Source: a virus. Taken from it: DNA of 43,325 nt. Location of the stretch: positions 1-43,325 of IMG/VR virus record IMGVR_UViG_3300020202_000123; one strand, given 5' to 3'. The notes beneath the pieces are model-generated. The model saw only the letters and a list, made by a program, of their open reading frames with translations, ran no database searches and had not been told where the DNA came from. Positions 28,237 to 36,384 of this stretch are shown here, in pieces; the stretch's first letter is position 1, and each line of letters begins with the position of its first letter. The position numbers and the translations under genes are program-made.

Positions 28237-28283
28237 ATGGTTTTCCATCAACACCATTGACGATTTATCAAATAAGGTATAAG
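28237..28283 (+). promoter_or_regulatory. late promoter, copy 1
   Basis: TTGACG at 28257-28262, a 15-base spacer, and TATAAG at 28278-28283. An upstream block ATGGTTTTCCATCAACA (from 28237) matches the same block at 32395, at the same distance from the -35. Identity is 34 of 47 bases over the two copies. It would start the terminase transcript. Confidence 0.65.
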
Positions 28284-28306
28284 CCATTTAGCAGGAGTTA
28301 ACAACT

Positions 28307-28855
28307 TTGCCGCCGCTGAAGAACGCCAACAGGGAGAAACTTGCCCGTAAATATGTCAAAGCATTCTACAAAGACAAGGGCGAGGTGAGATTGGGTCAGC
28401 TCTATAAAGAAGTCCACCCGAACGCCAAAGATTCCACCTGCCATGTTGAAGCCTCCAGAATCCTTAAAAACCCTACCTGGGCGGAGCGTGTTAAAGAACT
28501 TTCAGCAATTTATAATCCGCCGGAGGCAATAGCGGAGGATATCGCCCGTTTACGCTCGGCAAAGAAGGAAGTATTGGACAAGGATGGCAATATCGTAGAG
28601 CTTGTTGATAATACGGCTAGGGCGGCTGGGATCAACCTCACTCTCAAGCTCCATGGTGCCATATCTGACGCGCCCTCCATTGATAATCGCTCCGTCACCC
28701 TCCACTTATCCAATGATAATGCATCCCTCCTAATCAACTCCGTAGCCAAGCTCGAAGCAATGAGCCATAAGCTTCATGGATTGAATGAGTTAGAGTATAA
28801 TGATAGTGAGGCTGATGCGGGCAGGCCTGTTAATGGATCGGATACGCAGAAGTGA
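28307..28855 (+). CDS. terS: terminase small subunit, 182 aa
   Basis: TTG at 28307 with AGGAG nine bases upstream. The N-terminal part has a helix-turn-helix style region (LARKYVKAFYKDKGEVRLGQLYKEVHP) and VEASRILKNPTWAERVKELSA, the usual mark of phage TerS proteins. The C-terminus has a KLHGL segment and an acidic tail. It binds the packaging site and passes the DNA to TerL, encoded after a 96-base gap. Confidence 0.8.
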   Translation: MPPLKNANREKLARKYVKAFYKDKGEVRLGQLYKEVHPNAKDSTCHVEASRILKNPTWAERVKELSAIYNPPEAIAEDIARLRSAKKEVLDKDGNIVELVDNTARAAGINLTLKLHGAISDAPSIDNRSVTLHLSNDNASLLINSVAKLEAMSHKLHGLNELEYNDSEADAGRPVNGSDTQK

Positions 28856-28950
28856 AATGGGGGCTAGGGGGTGGGTGGTCGATGGGGTACGCCAACTCTC
28901 ACGCGCGGATATTTTTTTTAGCCACTACCTTGTCTAATCCCCAACCCTAA
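28852..28950 (+). CDS. possible coupled micro-ORF between terS and terL, 32 aa
   Basis: GTG at 28852 overlaps the terS stop (GTGA), and the frame stops 1 base before the terL ATG. It is Gly/Trp-rich at the start, with YANSHARIFFLATTL. The same DNA has a G-run and a T8 tract, so it may instead be a packaging (cos/pac) signal that happens to be open. Confidence 0.3.
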   Translation: MKWGLGGGWSMGYANSHARIFFLATTLSNPQP

Positions 28951-28951
28951 T

Positions 28952-30607
28952 ATGCCCAAAAAACAAGTTTCTAAGGCCAAGGTTGAGTCTACTGCGTCGG
29001 ACTCGAATGTGGATAGCCCCCTCTCTCCTACGCCAGTCCTAGAGCCTCCCAAGCCGCAAATCGATGTGGAGATGATCTACCGGAAGCTGGAGGAGAATCC
29101 CCTCTTCTGGTTCCATGCCATTTTCGCGCACCATACTCGTCGGGAGACCCCAGGATTTCATCTGGAGCTCATGCAGGCGGTCATGAAGCATCAGCACCTG
29201 GCCGTGGCTGCCCCCCGTGGGAGTGCTAAGTCCACTATCCTCGCCTTCGTCAAACCCTTCCACGATATCTGCTTCAAAAAGCGGCGGTTCATCCTGATCA
29301 TCGGGAACACGTTCAAGAAGGCCGCCATGTCGCTCGATACGATTAAGAAAGAGCTCCAGGAGAACCGGATTCTGAGGGAGATGTTTCCGGGCATTGAGGT
29401 TGTGAAGGATGCGGAGGGAGACAGTGAGATCCGGCATCGGGATGGATTCTCGACCAAGATACTTTGCAAGGGTGTGGATCAGTTGGGATCGGCGCGCGGT
29501 ATTAAGTTCGGAGCCTACCGTCCAGACTTAGTGTTGGGCGACGATATGGAAGACGATGAGCTAGTGAGGTCTCCTGAGCGCCGTATCCAGTTGCAGGCCG
29601 ACTTCGACGATATCCTCACGCCTATTGGAGATGATGGGACTCAGTTCGTGTTCATTGGTACGGTCCTCCACGATGATTGCCTTCTCGCCAAGCTTATCTC
29701 CCGCAATCACTATCCTGAGTACAAGAAGATGCTGTATCGGGCAAGGGTCGAACGAAAGGGTGTGCGTTTCTCTCTCTGGCCTGAGAAGTGGAGCCTCGAA
29801 GACTTGGACAAGTTGGAGCGTGAGAAACCCTCTGTCTTCGCCAAGGAAATGCAGAACGATCCAGTCTCCGGCCTCAACGCTAAGTTCAAGAAGGAAGACT
29901 TCCGCTACTGGAAGATCGAGGGTCACGAATACTTTCTCCTCAATGAGCACGGGGAGGTTGTCTCGAGAGGGTCTATGCGAGATTGCCTACCTGCGATTGC
30001 GTGCGACCTCGCGTGGAAAGAGAAGAGAGAGTCGGACTCCTGCGTCATTCTGCCAGGCTACCTCACCCCAGGCTCCGAGATTCTCATTGATGATTATGTC
30101 TGCGCCAAGGGGCTTAAGCCAACGGATGTCAGTGAGCACCTCTTCGTGATGGCGGAGAAGATGGAGAAGCTTACTGGTCAGAAGCCCTCCCTAGGCTTTG
30201 AGAAGGCCATGCTCGAGAACGTGACGCAGTGGTTCCTGAAGCAAGAGATGCGGAAGAGGAATAAGTATCTCGTCACCAAGGAATTAGTATGGGATGCGGA
30301 CAAAATTACACGTATTGAGACTAGGCTCCTTGCCCGCTACACCCAGCATGTGATGTTCCACAAACGCGGCATGGGAGACCTCGAGCATCAACTTCTTCGC
30401 TTCCCTTCTGGCGCGCACGATGACTTGGTGGATGCCGAGCAGGGCCTAGTCCAACTCCTCCAATTTCCACGCTCCGTCAAGAAGGCTGTAACCCCCGACG
30501 ACAAGTTCATGCGTCTTCGCCAACTCGTCATTGATGCCAAGGCCCCGAAGACTGTGAAGTTTAATGGGCGGCGTCCTCACTTTACTGCTCATAAGGCCCT
30601 CTGGTGA
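28952..30607 (+). CDS. terL: terminase large subunit, 551 aa
   Basis: ATG at 28952. The ATPase domain has Walker A AAPRGSAKSTILAF (residues ~87-100), Walker B LVLGDDMEDDELV (~193-205) and VFIGTVLHDD as motif III. The nuclease domain has ACDLAWKEKRESDSC (first Asp, ~350) and HDDLVDAEQGL (~490) near the end, as in RNase H-fold terminases. It cuts and pumps DNA into the procapsid through the portal. Length is normal for the family. The stop overlaps the next gene. Confidence 0.95.
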   Translation: MPKKQVSKAKVESTASDSNVDSPLSPTPVLEPPKPQIDVEMIYRKLEENPLFWFHAIFAHHTRRETPGFHLELMQAVMKHQHLAVAAPRGSAKSTILAFVKPFHDICFKKRRFILIIGNTFKKAAMSLDTIKKELQENRILREMFPGIEVVKDAEGDSEIRHRDGFSTKILCKGVDQLGSARGIKFGAYRPDLVLGDDMEDDELVRSPERRIQLQADFDDILTPIGDDGTQFVFIGTVLHDDCLLAKLISRNHYPEYKKMLYRARVERKGVRFSLWPEKWSLEDLDKLEREKPSVFAKEMQNDPVSGLNAKFKKEDFRYWKIEGHEYFLLNEHGEVVSRGSMRDCLPAIACDLAWKEKRESDSCVILPGYLTPGSEILIDDYVCAKGLKPTDVSEHLFVMAEKMEKLTGQKPSLGFEKAMLENVTQWFLKQEMRKRNKYLVTKELVWDADKITRIETRLLARYTQHVMFHKRGMGDLEHQLLRFPSGAHDDLVDAEQGLVQLLQFPRSVKKAVTPDDKFMRLRQLVIDAKAPKTVKFNGRRPHFTAHKALW

Positions 30608-30693
30608 GACCTAAGCAGAAACACTCCCTCTCCTTCGTGTGGTTAGCCTCTCTCCTCATCATCTTCATGGCCTTCGTCAAGATACTCCTATGA
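30604..30693 (+). CDS. tiny membrane protein, 29 aa
   Basis: GTG at 30604 overlaps the terL stop (GTGA). Basic N-terminus RPKQKHS, then a single span SFVWLASLLIIFMAFV, and KILL. Its stop overlaps the next ATG. Function unknown. Confidence 0.5.
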   Translation: MRPKQKHSLSFVWLASLLIIFMAFVKILL

Positions 30694-30926
30694 GAATGCA
30701 GCCGATTGACGATCAGTGGATGGTGACGATGGAGGATGGGAGTGTGAGGATGGTTGATAACACCTTCGTGGAGACATTCCTAGGTGAGCTCTGTCCTCAC
30801 TCTGACATTCTATGGATCGTCGAGGATATTGAGTGCAATCAGTGCCGGTATACGTGGCTGGATGTAAGGCCGGAGGTATTGACGTCGATACGCTGCCCTG
30901 AGTGCGGGAGACGGATGCACCTGTGA
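30690..30926 (+). CDS. zinc-ribbon protein, 78 aa
   Basis: ATG at 30690 overlaps the previous stop (ATGA). Two knuckles, CNQC and CPEC (about residues 50-53 and 69-72), with a WLDVRPEVLTSIR spacer, typical of a rubredoxin-like zinc ribbon. The N-terminal half is a beta-rich acidic segment. Function unknown. Confidence 0.65.
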   Translation: MRMQPIDDQWMVTMEDGSVRMVDNTFVETFLGELCPHSDILWIVEDIECNQCRYTWLDVRPEVLTSIRCPECGRRMHL

Positions 30927-31081
30927 TTAGGATTTGGATTAGTCTGTGTCGGGAACATTTTGGTGGGCGTGAACAGGAGTTGGTGTTGTACACAAATGAC
31001 ACTTGGGTTAATTATCCTGAACCTGCGTGCGGGATATGCATGAAGAAACTTAATTGGGGGGTGATTAATGAGAGGGGCTAG
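30923..31081 (+). CDS. small Cys-containing protein, 52 aa
   Basis: GTG at 30923 overlaps the previous stop (GTGA). CREHFGG and CGICMKKLNW give C-x2-H and C-x2-C, enough for a zinc site. Its end overlaps the next gene by 14 bases. Function unknown. Confidence 0.55.
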   Translation: MIRIWISLCREHFGGREQELVLYTNDTWVNYPEPACGICMKKLNWGVINERG

Positions 31082-31202
31082 GGTTAAGAAACTAAGACGG
31101 CAAGCGAAGAAGTGGCACGAGGAGAATGGGTATCCTTGGAGCAAAGGAACCTTCCGGGCATTTAAGAAATGGTGGACCAAAAGAGGAGACAATCAGCAGT
31201 GA
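31068..31202 (+). CDS. basic protein, 44 aa
   Basis: ATG at 31068. ARVKKLRRQAKKWHEENGYPWSKGTFRAFKKWWTKRG is a strongly basic, Trp-rich sequence with a pattern of small nucleic-acid-binding peptides. It ends in a GTGA overlap with the GroES-like gene. Confidence 0.55.
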   Translation: MRGARVKKLRRQAKKWHEENGYPWSKGTFRAFKKWWTKRGDNQQ

Positions 31203-31453
31203 TCAAACCAACAGCAGATAGGTTAGTGATTAAAGTCATCGAGGTTAAGGATAAGACAGAGGGCGGTCTATATATTCCTGAGATCGCCAAAGAGAAACAG
31301 CAATTGGGTAAGGTGATTGCGGCTGGACCCAAGTGTGAAGAGGTTAAGAAGGGTGTCACGGTGATGTTCGGGAAGTACTCAGGCTCTGAGGTCCGTTACG
31401 ACAACGAAGAGTATCTCATCATCAAAGAAGAAGACGTTCTGGCTACGGTCTGA
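31199..31453 (+). CDS. GroES-type co-chaperonin, 84 aa
   Basis: GTG at 31199 overlaps the previous stop; the ATG at 31169 would lie inside the basic-protein gene. MIKPTADRLVIKVIEVKDKTEGGLYIPEIAKEKQQLGKVIAAGP is the Cpn10 core: the PxxDRxxI/V start, the mobile loop KTEGGLYIP, and the later VMFGKYSGSEVRYDNEEYLIIKEEDVLA. Length is a little shorter than host GroES (about 97). It caps the host GroEL ring and probably changes its cavity or selectivity for phage capsid proteins. It lies between terL and portal. Confidence 0.88.
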   Translation: MIKPTADRLVIKVIEVKDKTEGGLYIPEIAKEKQQLGKVIAAGPKCEEVKKGVTVMFGKYSGSEVRYDNEEYLIIKEEDVLATV

Positions 31454-32208
31454 TGATCAAAGATAGAGTCTTAGCGGTATACGATAGTCACTTTCCCTAC
31501 AATCTCCCCTTCGACTCCTTCCTCAAGTTCGCGAAGGACTTTAAGCCGACGAAATTCGTACTCGGTGGAGACAACTGGGACCTCGGCATAATCTCCCACT
31601 GGAACGACGCGAACTTCAAGAACATCGGCTTCCACACTATTAGGAGGAAACTGAAGGAAGAGGCTCAAGGGTTTGGCTGGCAGTTGGATAAACTCCGCAA
31701 CGCTATGCCCCAGGCGCAGTTTAGCTACCTCGAAGGAAATCACTGCTACTGGTTGACCGGCTTCGCACAGAAATACCCCCAGATGGAAGATCTCTCACTT
31801 GAATCCCTCCTCCACCTTAAGTCGAGGAAGATAACGCTCTACCCATTCAAGCCCGGTCATGACACACTGCAGATAGGAAAGCTCTACTTCCGGCATGGGC
31901 ATCAGTATGGAAGCTCCAACCCCATCAAACAGGCTCTCGAGCGATCCCACAAGTCTATCGTCATAGGCCACCATCACGGAGCAGCGATGTGGAGTAATCA
32001 CAGTGACGTTGACGATCGCGAGCAACACGTAGGCTACCTCGTCCCATGCTTCTGTAAGCGTAATCCCGACTATGGCAAGGGTGCTCCGAATAAGTGGTTG
32101 AACGGCTTCTTTACGTCTTGCGTAGCACCTTCTGGTAACTTCAGTGCTCACATACAACTCGTTAATCAAGAAGGCAAGTTCATCTCTCAAGCCGGAGTCG
32201 AATATTGA
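31453..32208 (+). CDS. calcineurin-like metallophosphoesterase, 251 aa
   Basis: ATG at 31453 overlaps the previous stop. Metal-binding motifs appear in order: AVYDSHFPY (D-x-H, with Ser), LGGDNWD (GD), LEGNHCYW (GNH), FRHGHQYG (GH) and IGHHHGAA (GHxH-like). This is the standard metallophosphoesterase fold. It would hydrolyse phosphodiester or phosphomonoester bonds; DNA, nucleotide or a host signal nucleotide could be the substrate. It is coupled to the co-chaperonin gene. Confidence 0.85.
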   Translation: MIKDRVLAVYDSHFPYNLPFDSFLKFAKDFKPTKFVLGGDNWDLGIISHWNDANFKNIGFHTIRRKLKEEAQGFGWQLDKLRNAMPQAQFSYLEGNHCYWLTGFAQKYPQMEDLSLESLLHLKSRKITLYPFKPGHDTLQIGKLYFRHGHQYGSSNPIKQALERSHKSIVIGHHHGAAMWSNHSDVDDREQHVGYLVPCFCKRNPDYGKGAPNKWLNGFFTSCVAPSGNFSAHIQLVNQEGKFISQAGVEY

Positions 32209-32294
32209 GCCGGTCTTTGTTTCCCCACACGTCGGTGCTTTTGGAGCCCGCCGTTGCAGATTGACCCATTACTAACGTTTTTTCTTTTGCCTTT

Positions 32295-32324
32295 CGGTTG
32301 TCCGCATAAGCAGCCGTTTTTTTT
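32295..32324 (+). terminator. intrinsic terminator after metallophosphoesterase gene
   Basis: CGGTTG pairs with CAGCCG (six pairs, one G-T), loop of 10 bases, followed directly by eight T (32317-32324). It would end the terminase-metallophosphoesterase transcript. Confidence 0.65.
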
Positions 32325-32394
32325 CCCCACTGACCGTTTACAGTCCGCACAGCCGTTAACAGGACTAATTGAGTTTGTTAAATAATCAAGTAGA

Positions 32395-32441
32395 ATGATT
32401 TTCCACCAACATAATTGACTATTAATCAACAGTAGTATATA
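32395..32441 (+). promoter_or_regulatory. late promoter, copy 2
   Basis: TTGACT at 32415-32420, 15-base spacer, TATATA at 32436-32441, and the upstream block ATGATTTTCCACCAACA from 32395. Spacing of all three parts equals that of the copy at 28237. It would start the portal-to-tail transcript. Confidence 0.65.
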
Positions 32442-32507
32442 CCGTAACTAGTTCCAATCTGACGCGGATCGCCACCACGTTAGCTCACACGATAGCAATC
32501 CCTCTGC

Positions 32508-32549
32508 AGAGGATGATGACCCTTACCCCTGGGCTTGTCATCCTCTTTT
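32508..32549 (+). terminator. attenuator-like hairpin in portal leader
   Basis: AGAGGATGA (32508-32516) pairs with TCATCCTCT (32538-32546), nine perfect pairs with a 21-base loop, then three T's before G. It lies between the promoter and the portal start at 32614, so it could be a leaky terminator or stabilising leader hairpin. Confidence 0.45.
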
Positions 32550-32613
32550 GCTTTGTGAGGACGGTTCCCAGACCCGCCATAAAAAAACTGGGCACAAGAC
32601 TGATAGGAGACCC

Positions 32614-34662
32614 TTGAAGCTAGCTGATTCTGACCTGCGCCGCCTGAAGAACGAAATCTCGATGGCTGAGAAGCTGTCGGAGAACCACCTGAAGCCTCAG
32701 ATGATCGAGGCCGTCAGCCGCTACACCGGCAAGCACATCCCCAATATCGCCGTAGACTGGGACATCATCCTGAATGAGCTCTACCCCATCATTCAGTATG
32801 AGATGCCCGCCATCTTCTTCCGCAATCCGCGCGTATTCCTCAAGCCTCGCAACAAGAACTTCATGGCGAAGAAGACTAATCCTCAGAATGGACTTAAGGA
32901 AACGGTCTTCCTCGACTCGAATAAATCCGCCAAGACTCAAGAAGCCATCCTCAACTACATCCTCCATGAGATTCGCTACAAGAATGAGACCAAGCGAGTC
33001 CTGATGGACGCTCTACTCTTCAAGCACGGCATCCTCTGGCACGGCTACAAGGGCGAATTTGGCATGACGGAGGAACAGTCCCTCTTCATCAAGAACGAGA
33101 TGGTGTTCGTCAAGCGCATCAGCCCTCTCCGCTTCCTCTTTGACCCCGCAGTATCCTTAGCCGACATTGACGAAGCCACCTGGATCGGTCGCCACTTTGA
33201 CGTTCGCTACAAGGACCTAATCGAAGATGACACGCTTGATGTGGATAAGAACGAAATTAAGGGTCAGTTTGGCTTTGGTCAGCGTATTGAATCGGTGGAC
33301 AACAATCCTGGTGGCGTCGATAAACTTCTCCTTCGCGGAGCTAATAAAGTGCTCCTCGATGAAGCCGACAAAGAATTCCGAAACAGCATCGACTCCCGCT
33401 TCGTCCGAGTCTATGAAATCTTCCAGCGCCCCACCAAGAAGGAAGCGCGCGAAGGTGACAAGGGCAAAGTCATCCTCTGGTGCAAGGAGCAGAAAAAACC
33501 TCTCCGCGTATCTCTGTGGCCTTACAAAGCAGAAGGTTGGCCAGCAAAGGTTTTAATGTTCAACGATGTGCCGGATCAGACGTTTGGCCTTTCCGACATC
33601 GAAGTCTTCGGCGACATCACCGATCACAAGAATATGGTCTTCAACCTCCAGCTTCGCAACGCTCAGGAGAACTCGAAGGTTTGGGTGGGTCTCGATAAAT
33701 CAGGCATCAATGAAGAAGACATCGAGAAGATTAAGGTTGGCGATCAAACCATCATCCTCTTTGAAGGCAATCCTCACGACAAGATGGTGGTGGCGTCCCC
33801 TGGTGGTCAAGCCTCTGGCGAACTCTACTCTCTCGATCAGCGCGTGCAGTCAAACCTCGATGAGAAATCAGGCGTTAGCGATCTCAAGAAGGGTACGCTC
33901 CGCTCCGGTGAAGAATCCGCGACGAGTGTTCAGCTGCGCGCTCAAGGTTCATCCGCACGTCCCGCATTCCGCCAAGACATCATGTCGGATTTTCTACGTG
34001 ACTCGTGCCATTACCTCAATCAGTTAGCCAAGCAGTTCTTCCCCATCGATAAAGCGGTCCGTATTGTCGGCTCCCTCGACATCGAATGGAGTGAGAATCC
34101 CACGAAGGAAGAGATTCAGGCCGACACGGATGTAGAAATCGACGTCATCTCCATGCTCCCTGAGAACCCCGATAAGGAAATTCAGGAGCTTACAACGATC
34201 TTAAACCTCATGACTCAGGCGATGACCAATCCGGCAGTCGCTCAGAAGATCGCACAAGAGGGTAAGACATTCAACATCAGCCCCATCATCGAGAATCTCC
34301 TCCTCCGTCTGCGCATCCGCGACCCGGAAGTGTTCCGTGGCATTCGTCCCGAGGAATCAGAAGGCTTCGTAGCGGTCAAAGACATGCGAGAAGCGGGAGA
34401 AAACGTCAAAGCCGCCCTCTCTGGCAATCCCCAAGTCCCATTCCCGCCCTCTGAAGGCCAGGATCACAGGGGTCGGATGGAAGTGTATGGGCAAATTGCA
34501 GAACTCATCGGCTCAATGGGCGACACTCCCGCGATGCAGATTCTCACGCAACTCATTCAAGCCACTCAGATGCTCCTTGAAGCGGCCCAAGAGAAGGATG
34601 CGCCGAAGGAAGGCCAGCCGGTCGACTTCGCCAAGCCCACTATGACGCCTTTCGGAGCCTAA
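32614..34662 (+). CDS. portal protein, 682 aa
   Basis: TTG at 32614 has TAGGAG upstream and is preferred over the ATG at 32548, which lies near the leader hairpin. The long helical N-terminus, EMPAIFFRNPRVFLKP (~65-80), the central ISPLRFLFDP...DIDEATWIG, and the C-terminal coiled helices with ELTTILNLMTQAM are typical of P22-like portal proteins of about 700 residues. Twelve copies would form the DNA gate at one capsid vertex. Its place before scaffold and capsid genes is the normal one. Confidence 0.8.
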   Translation: MKLADSDLRRLKNEISMAEKLSENHLKPQMIEAVSRYTGKHIPNIAVDWDIILNELYPIIQYEMPAIFFRNPRVFLKPRNKNFMAKKTNPQNGLKETVFLDSNKSAKTQEAILNYILHEIRYKNETKRVLMDALLFKHGILWHGYKGEFGMTEEQSLFIKNEMVFVKRISPLRFLFDPAVSLADIDEATWIGRHFDVRYKDLIEDDTLDVDKNEIKGQFGFGQRIESVDNNPGGVDKLLLRGANKVLLDEADKEFRNSIDSRFVRVYEIFQRPTKKEAREGDKGKVILWCKEQKKPLRVSLWPYKAEGWPAKVLMFNDVPDQTFGLSDIEVFGDITDHKNMVFNLQLRNAQENSKVWVGLDKSGINEEDIEKIKVGDQTIILFEGNPHDKMVVASPGGQASGELYSLDQRVQSNLDEKSGVSDLKKGTLRSGEESATSVQLRAQGSSARPAFRQDIMSDFLRDSCHYLNQLAKQFFPIDKAVRIVGSLDIEWSENPTKEEIQADTDVEIDVISMLPENPDKEIQELTTILNLMTQAMTNPAVAQKIAQEGKTFNISPIIENLLLRLRIRDPEVFRGIRPEESEGFVAVKDMREAGENVKAALSGNPQVPFPPSEGQDHRGRMEVYGQIAELIGSMGDTPAMQILTQLIQATQMLLEAAQEKDAPKEGQPVDFAKPTMTPFGA

Positions 34663-34664
34663 TC

Positions 34665-35051
34665 GTGGTCTACATCATCGTGAAGAAGGGTCGTAGCTCA
34701 ACCTCGAAGTCTGCGCCGAAGTTCGAGCCGCACATGAACCGTGCCCTCGGCAAATATTACTACACGGCCAAGGACTACTACGGCGATCTCAAGAAAAAGG
34801 GGCTTGAACCATACGATCCAACGGTCGGTGAGAAGCCAAAGCCCAAGCCCGAGATGTCCAAAGATGCCATCGAGGTCATTAAAGAGATTAAGAATCAGTC
34901 TAAGAATGGAAAATTCAAACCCAGTGGCCAACTCGTCAACAAAATGGTCAAAATGGGCGCACTTCACACAAAGAAAGCCATCCATGAGGCCACTAAACGA
35001 GCAGAAAAGCTCGGCTCAGCCTCAGGTGGCTTCACTCAGGAGAAAATATGA
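34665..35051 (+). CDS. hypothetical virion-region protein, 128 aa
   Basis: GTG at 34665 two bases after the portal stop. Basic N-terminus and Pro/Lys-rich middle (VGEKPKPKPEMSKDAIEVIKEI), with AKDYYGDLKKKGLEPY. This pattern, tyrosine-rich before a KGLEPY motif, occurs in small proteins between portal and scaffold genes. Function unknown. Confidence 0.6.
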   Translation: MVYIIVKKGRSSTSKSAPKFEPHMNRALGKYYYTAKDYYGDLKKKGLEPYDPTVGEKPKPKPEMSKDAIEVIKEIKNQSKNGKFKPSGQLVNKMVKMGALHTKKAIHEATKRAEKLGSASGGFTQEKI

Positions 35052-35233
35052 TCAAAAGTTCAGCTCGCAACAAGGTTTCGGCTTCCGGCAAGGGTCAGAC
35101 GTACTCGTATCCGCAAGGCAAGTCGCAGGACGTTATCCGCACCAAAGTAAATACCTCTTGCTCTGGAGATTCGTTCCTCTCGGCAAAGAAACCTCACTCG
35201 GCCTCCATCATTCGCACGAAAGCTAGCAAATAA
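35048..35233 (+). CDS. small basic protein, 61 aa
   Basis: ATG at 35048 overlaps the previous stop (ATGA). Ser/Lys-rich, no helix or strand of note, with two SxxIRTK patterns. It may be a flexible DNA-binding or scaffold accessory. Function unknown. Confidence 0.5.
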   Translation: MIKSSARNKVSASGKGQTYSYPQGKSQDVIRTKVNTSCSGDSFLSAKKPHSASIIRTKASK

Positions 35234-35234
35234 C

Positions 35235-35483
35235 TTGTTCATCTCTCTCGGGCCGGACATCTCAGTAAACCTCGACTACATCAAAGCTATCTCAAAGAAC
35301 TCTGATGGGTCGGCCCGGGTCTACATTGATCTAGAACTTGGCATGGGATTCCTCGACACGACTCAATCCTTCGATTTCCTCAACAACTTCCTCAAGACTT
35401 CTGGAAGTAAGCCGGAAACAAGCAGGGAGTTGAAGTCCACCCTCGACAAGTTAGTTAAAACCAGCTTTACCCCAACGCCGTAA
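35235..35483 (+). CDS. hypothetical protein, 82 aa
   Basis: TTG at 35235; no strong ribosome site. Beta-rich start (ISLGPDISVNLDYIKAI, VYIDLELGMGFLDTT) then helical C-terminus. Close spacing fits the operon. Function unknown. Confidence 0.5.
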   Translation: MFISLGPDISVNLDYIKAISKNSDGSARVYIDLELGMGFLDTTQSFDFLNNFLKTSGSKPETSRELKSTLDKLVKTSFTPTP

Positions 35484-35495
35484 CCGGAGAATCAC

Positions 35496-36368
35496 ATGGA
35501 CCCCAAAGCTCCAACACAGGCAGCCCCCGCTCCTGAAGGATCGAAAGTAGAAGCCCCCACTCCTACTAACCAGCCCATTACCGCCAACGACATCATTAAG
35601 CGTGCCGCCGAAGCTAAGCCCGCAGCGCCTCAGTCTGAACCCGCCGTCAAGATCTCACTCGACGACGTCAAAGACCCCGCTGCCAGAACCATTCTCGAAG
35701 CGAAGCTCAAGGAAGCCAATGATGCCATCGCTCGCAAGTTTGGCGAAATCGGCGGTGAGAAGGCCAATCTTCTCCGTGAGATGGAAAAACTTCAATCCGA
35801 ACTCAATAAGCCCTGGACGCCCCAACGCATCCAAGAGCTCATGAGTCGACCCGATTTTATTTCAGCAGCCCAGCAAGCGGCGCAGGCATCTGCTCCCGAA
35901 AACTGGACTGGCACTACCGATCAATGGAGCAACCTCTCCCCTTCCGAGCAAGCACAATTCAGGCAGCTCGCCCAATCGCAACGCGCGCTTGAGGCCCAGC
36001 TAAACCAGATGCAACTCTCGCAAGTGGACGCCAAGCTCCAGTCTAAGTTCCCCGACTACAATCCCCAAGACGTAGATGCGTTTATTAAAGACGCTCTGGA
36101 CGGTCGAATCTCTAACGACCAACTCCGTGAGTTTGTCTATAAAGCCAAAAACTTTGATAGGCATGTCGAATTTGCGCATCAGCTTGGGCAAAAGGAATTC
36201 AAGGGAACTCTCCAAGAAAAACTCAACGCCTCCACGAACCTTGGACTTAACTCCGCCCTTGCGGAAGAGAAAATCGAGCGCAAGCCCGGTGAATCCAACA
36301 GAAACATTTGGTCACGAATCGCCGAGCGCGCACTCGCCCAGGCCAAGGAACAAGGGCAAAAAAGGTAA
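35496..36368 (+). CDS. scaffolding-type protein, 290 aa
   Basis: ATG at 35496 with CCGGAGAATC upstream. Pro/Ala-rich N-terminus, then coiled-coil (EAKLKEANDAIARKFGEIGGEKANLLREMEKLQSEL) and Gln/Ala-rich helices to a basic C-terminus (ALAQAKEQGQKR). This is the composition and position (directly before the major capsid gene) of phage scaffolding proteins. No protease motif was found in it or nearby. Confidence 0.7.
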   Translation: MDPKAPTQAAPAPEGSKVEAPTPTNQPITANDIIKRAAEAKPAAPQSEPAVKISLDDVKDPAARTILEAKLKEANDAIARKFGEIGGEKANLLREMEKLQSELNKPWTPQRIQELMSRPDFISAAQQAAQASAPENWTGTTDQWSNLSPSEQAQFRQLAQSQRALEAQLNQMQLSQVDAKLQSKFPDYNPQDVDAFIKDALDGRISNDQLREFVYKAKNFDRHVEFAHQLGQKEFKGTLQEKLNASTNLGLNSALAEEKIERKPGESNRNIWSRIAERALAQAKEQGQKR

Positions 36369-36384
36369 TAGGACAATAATCTAA

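Larger units (their letters stand above)
32209..32613. other. 405-base non-coding control region before portal
   Basis: No plus-strand gene is supported. In order it holds an intrinsic terminator (32295-32324), the second late promoter (32395-32441) and a hairpin followed by T-rich DNA (32508-32549). A minus-strand frame at 32187-32429 overlaps these and is not believed. Confidence 0.6.

Noticed and set aside
29625-30149. Plus-strand alternative frame of 174 codons in terL
   Set aside because: Ser/Arg-rich shadow within the terminase gene, which has full ATPase and nuclease motifs in the other frame.
32187-32429. Minus-strand frame with several cysteines before the portal gene
   Set aside because: It runs across the terminator, the late promoter and the end of the metallophosphoesterase gene, and has no ribosome site.
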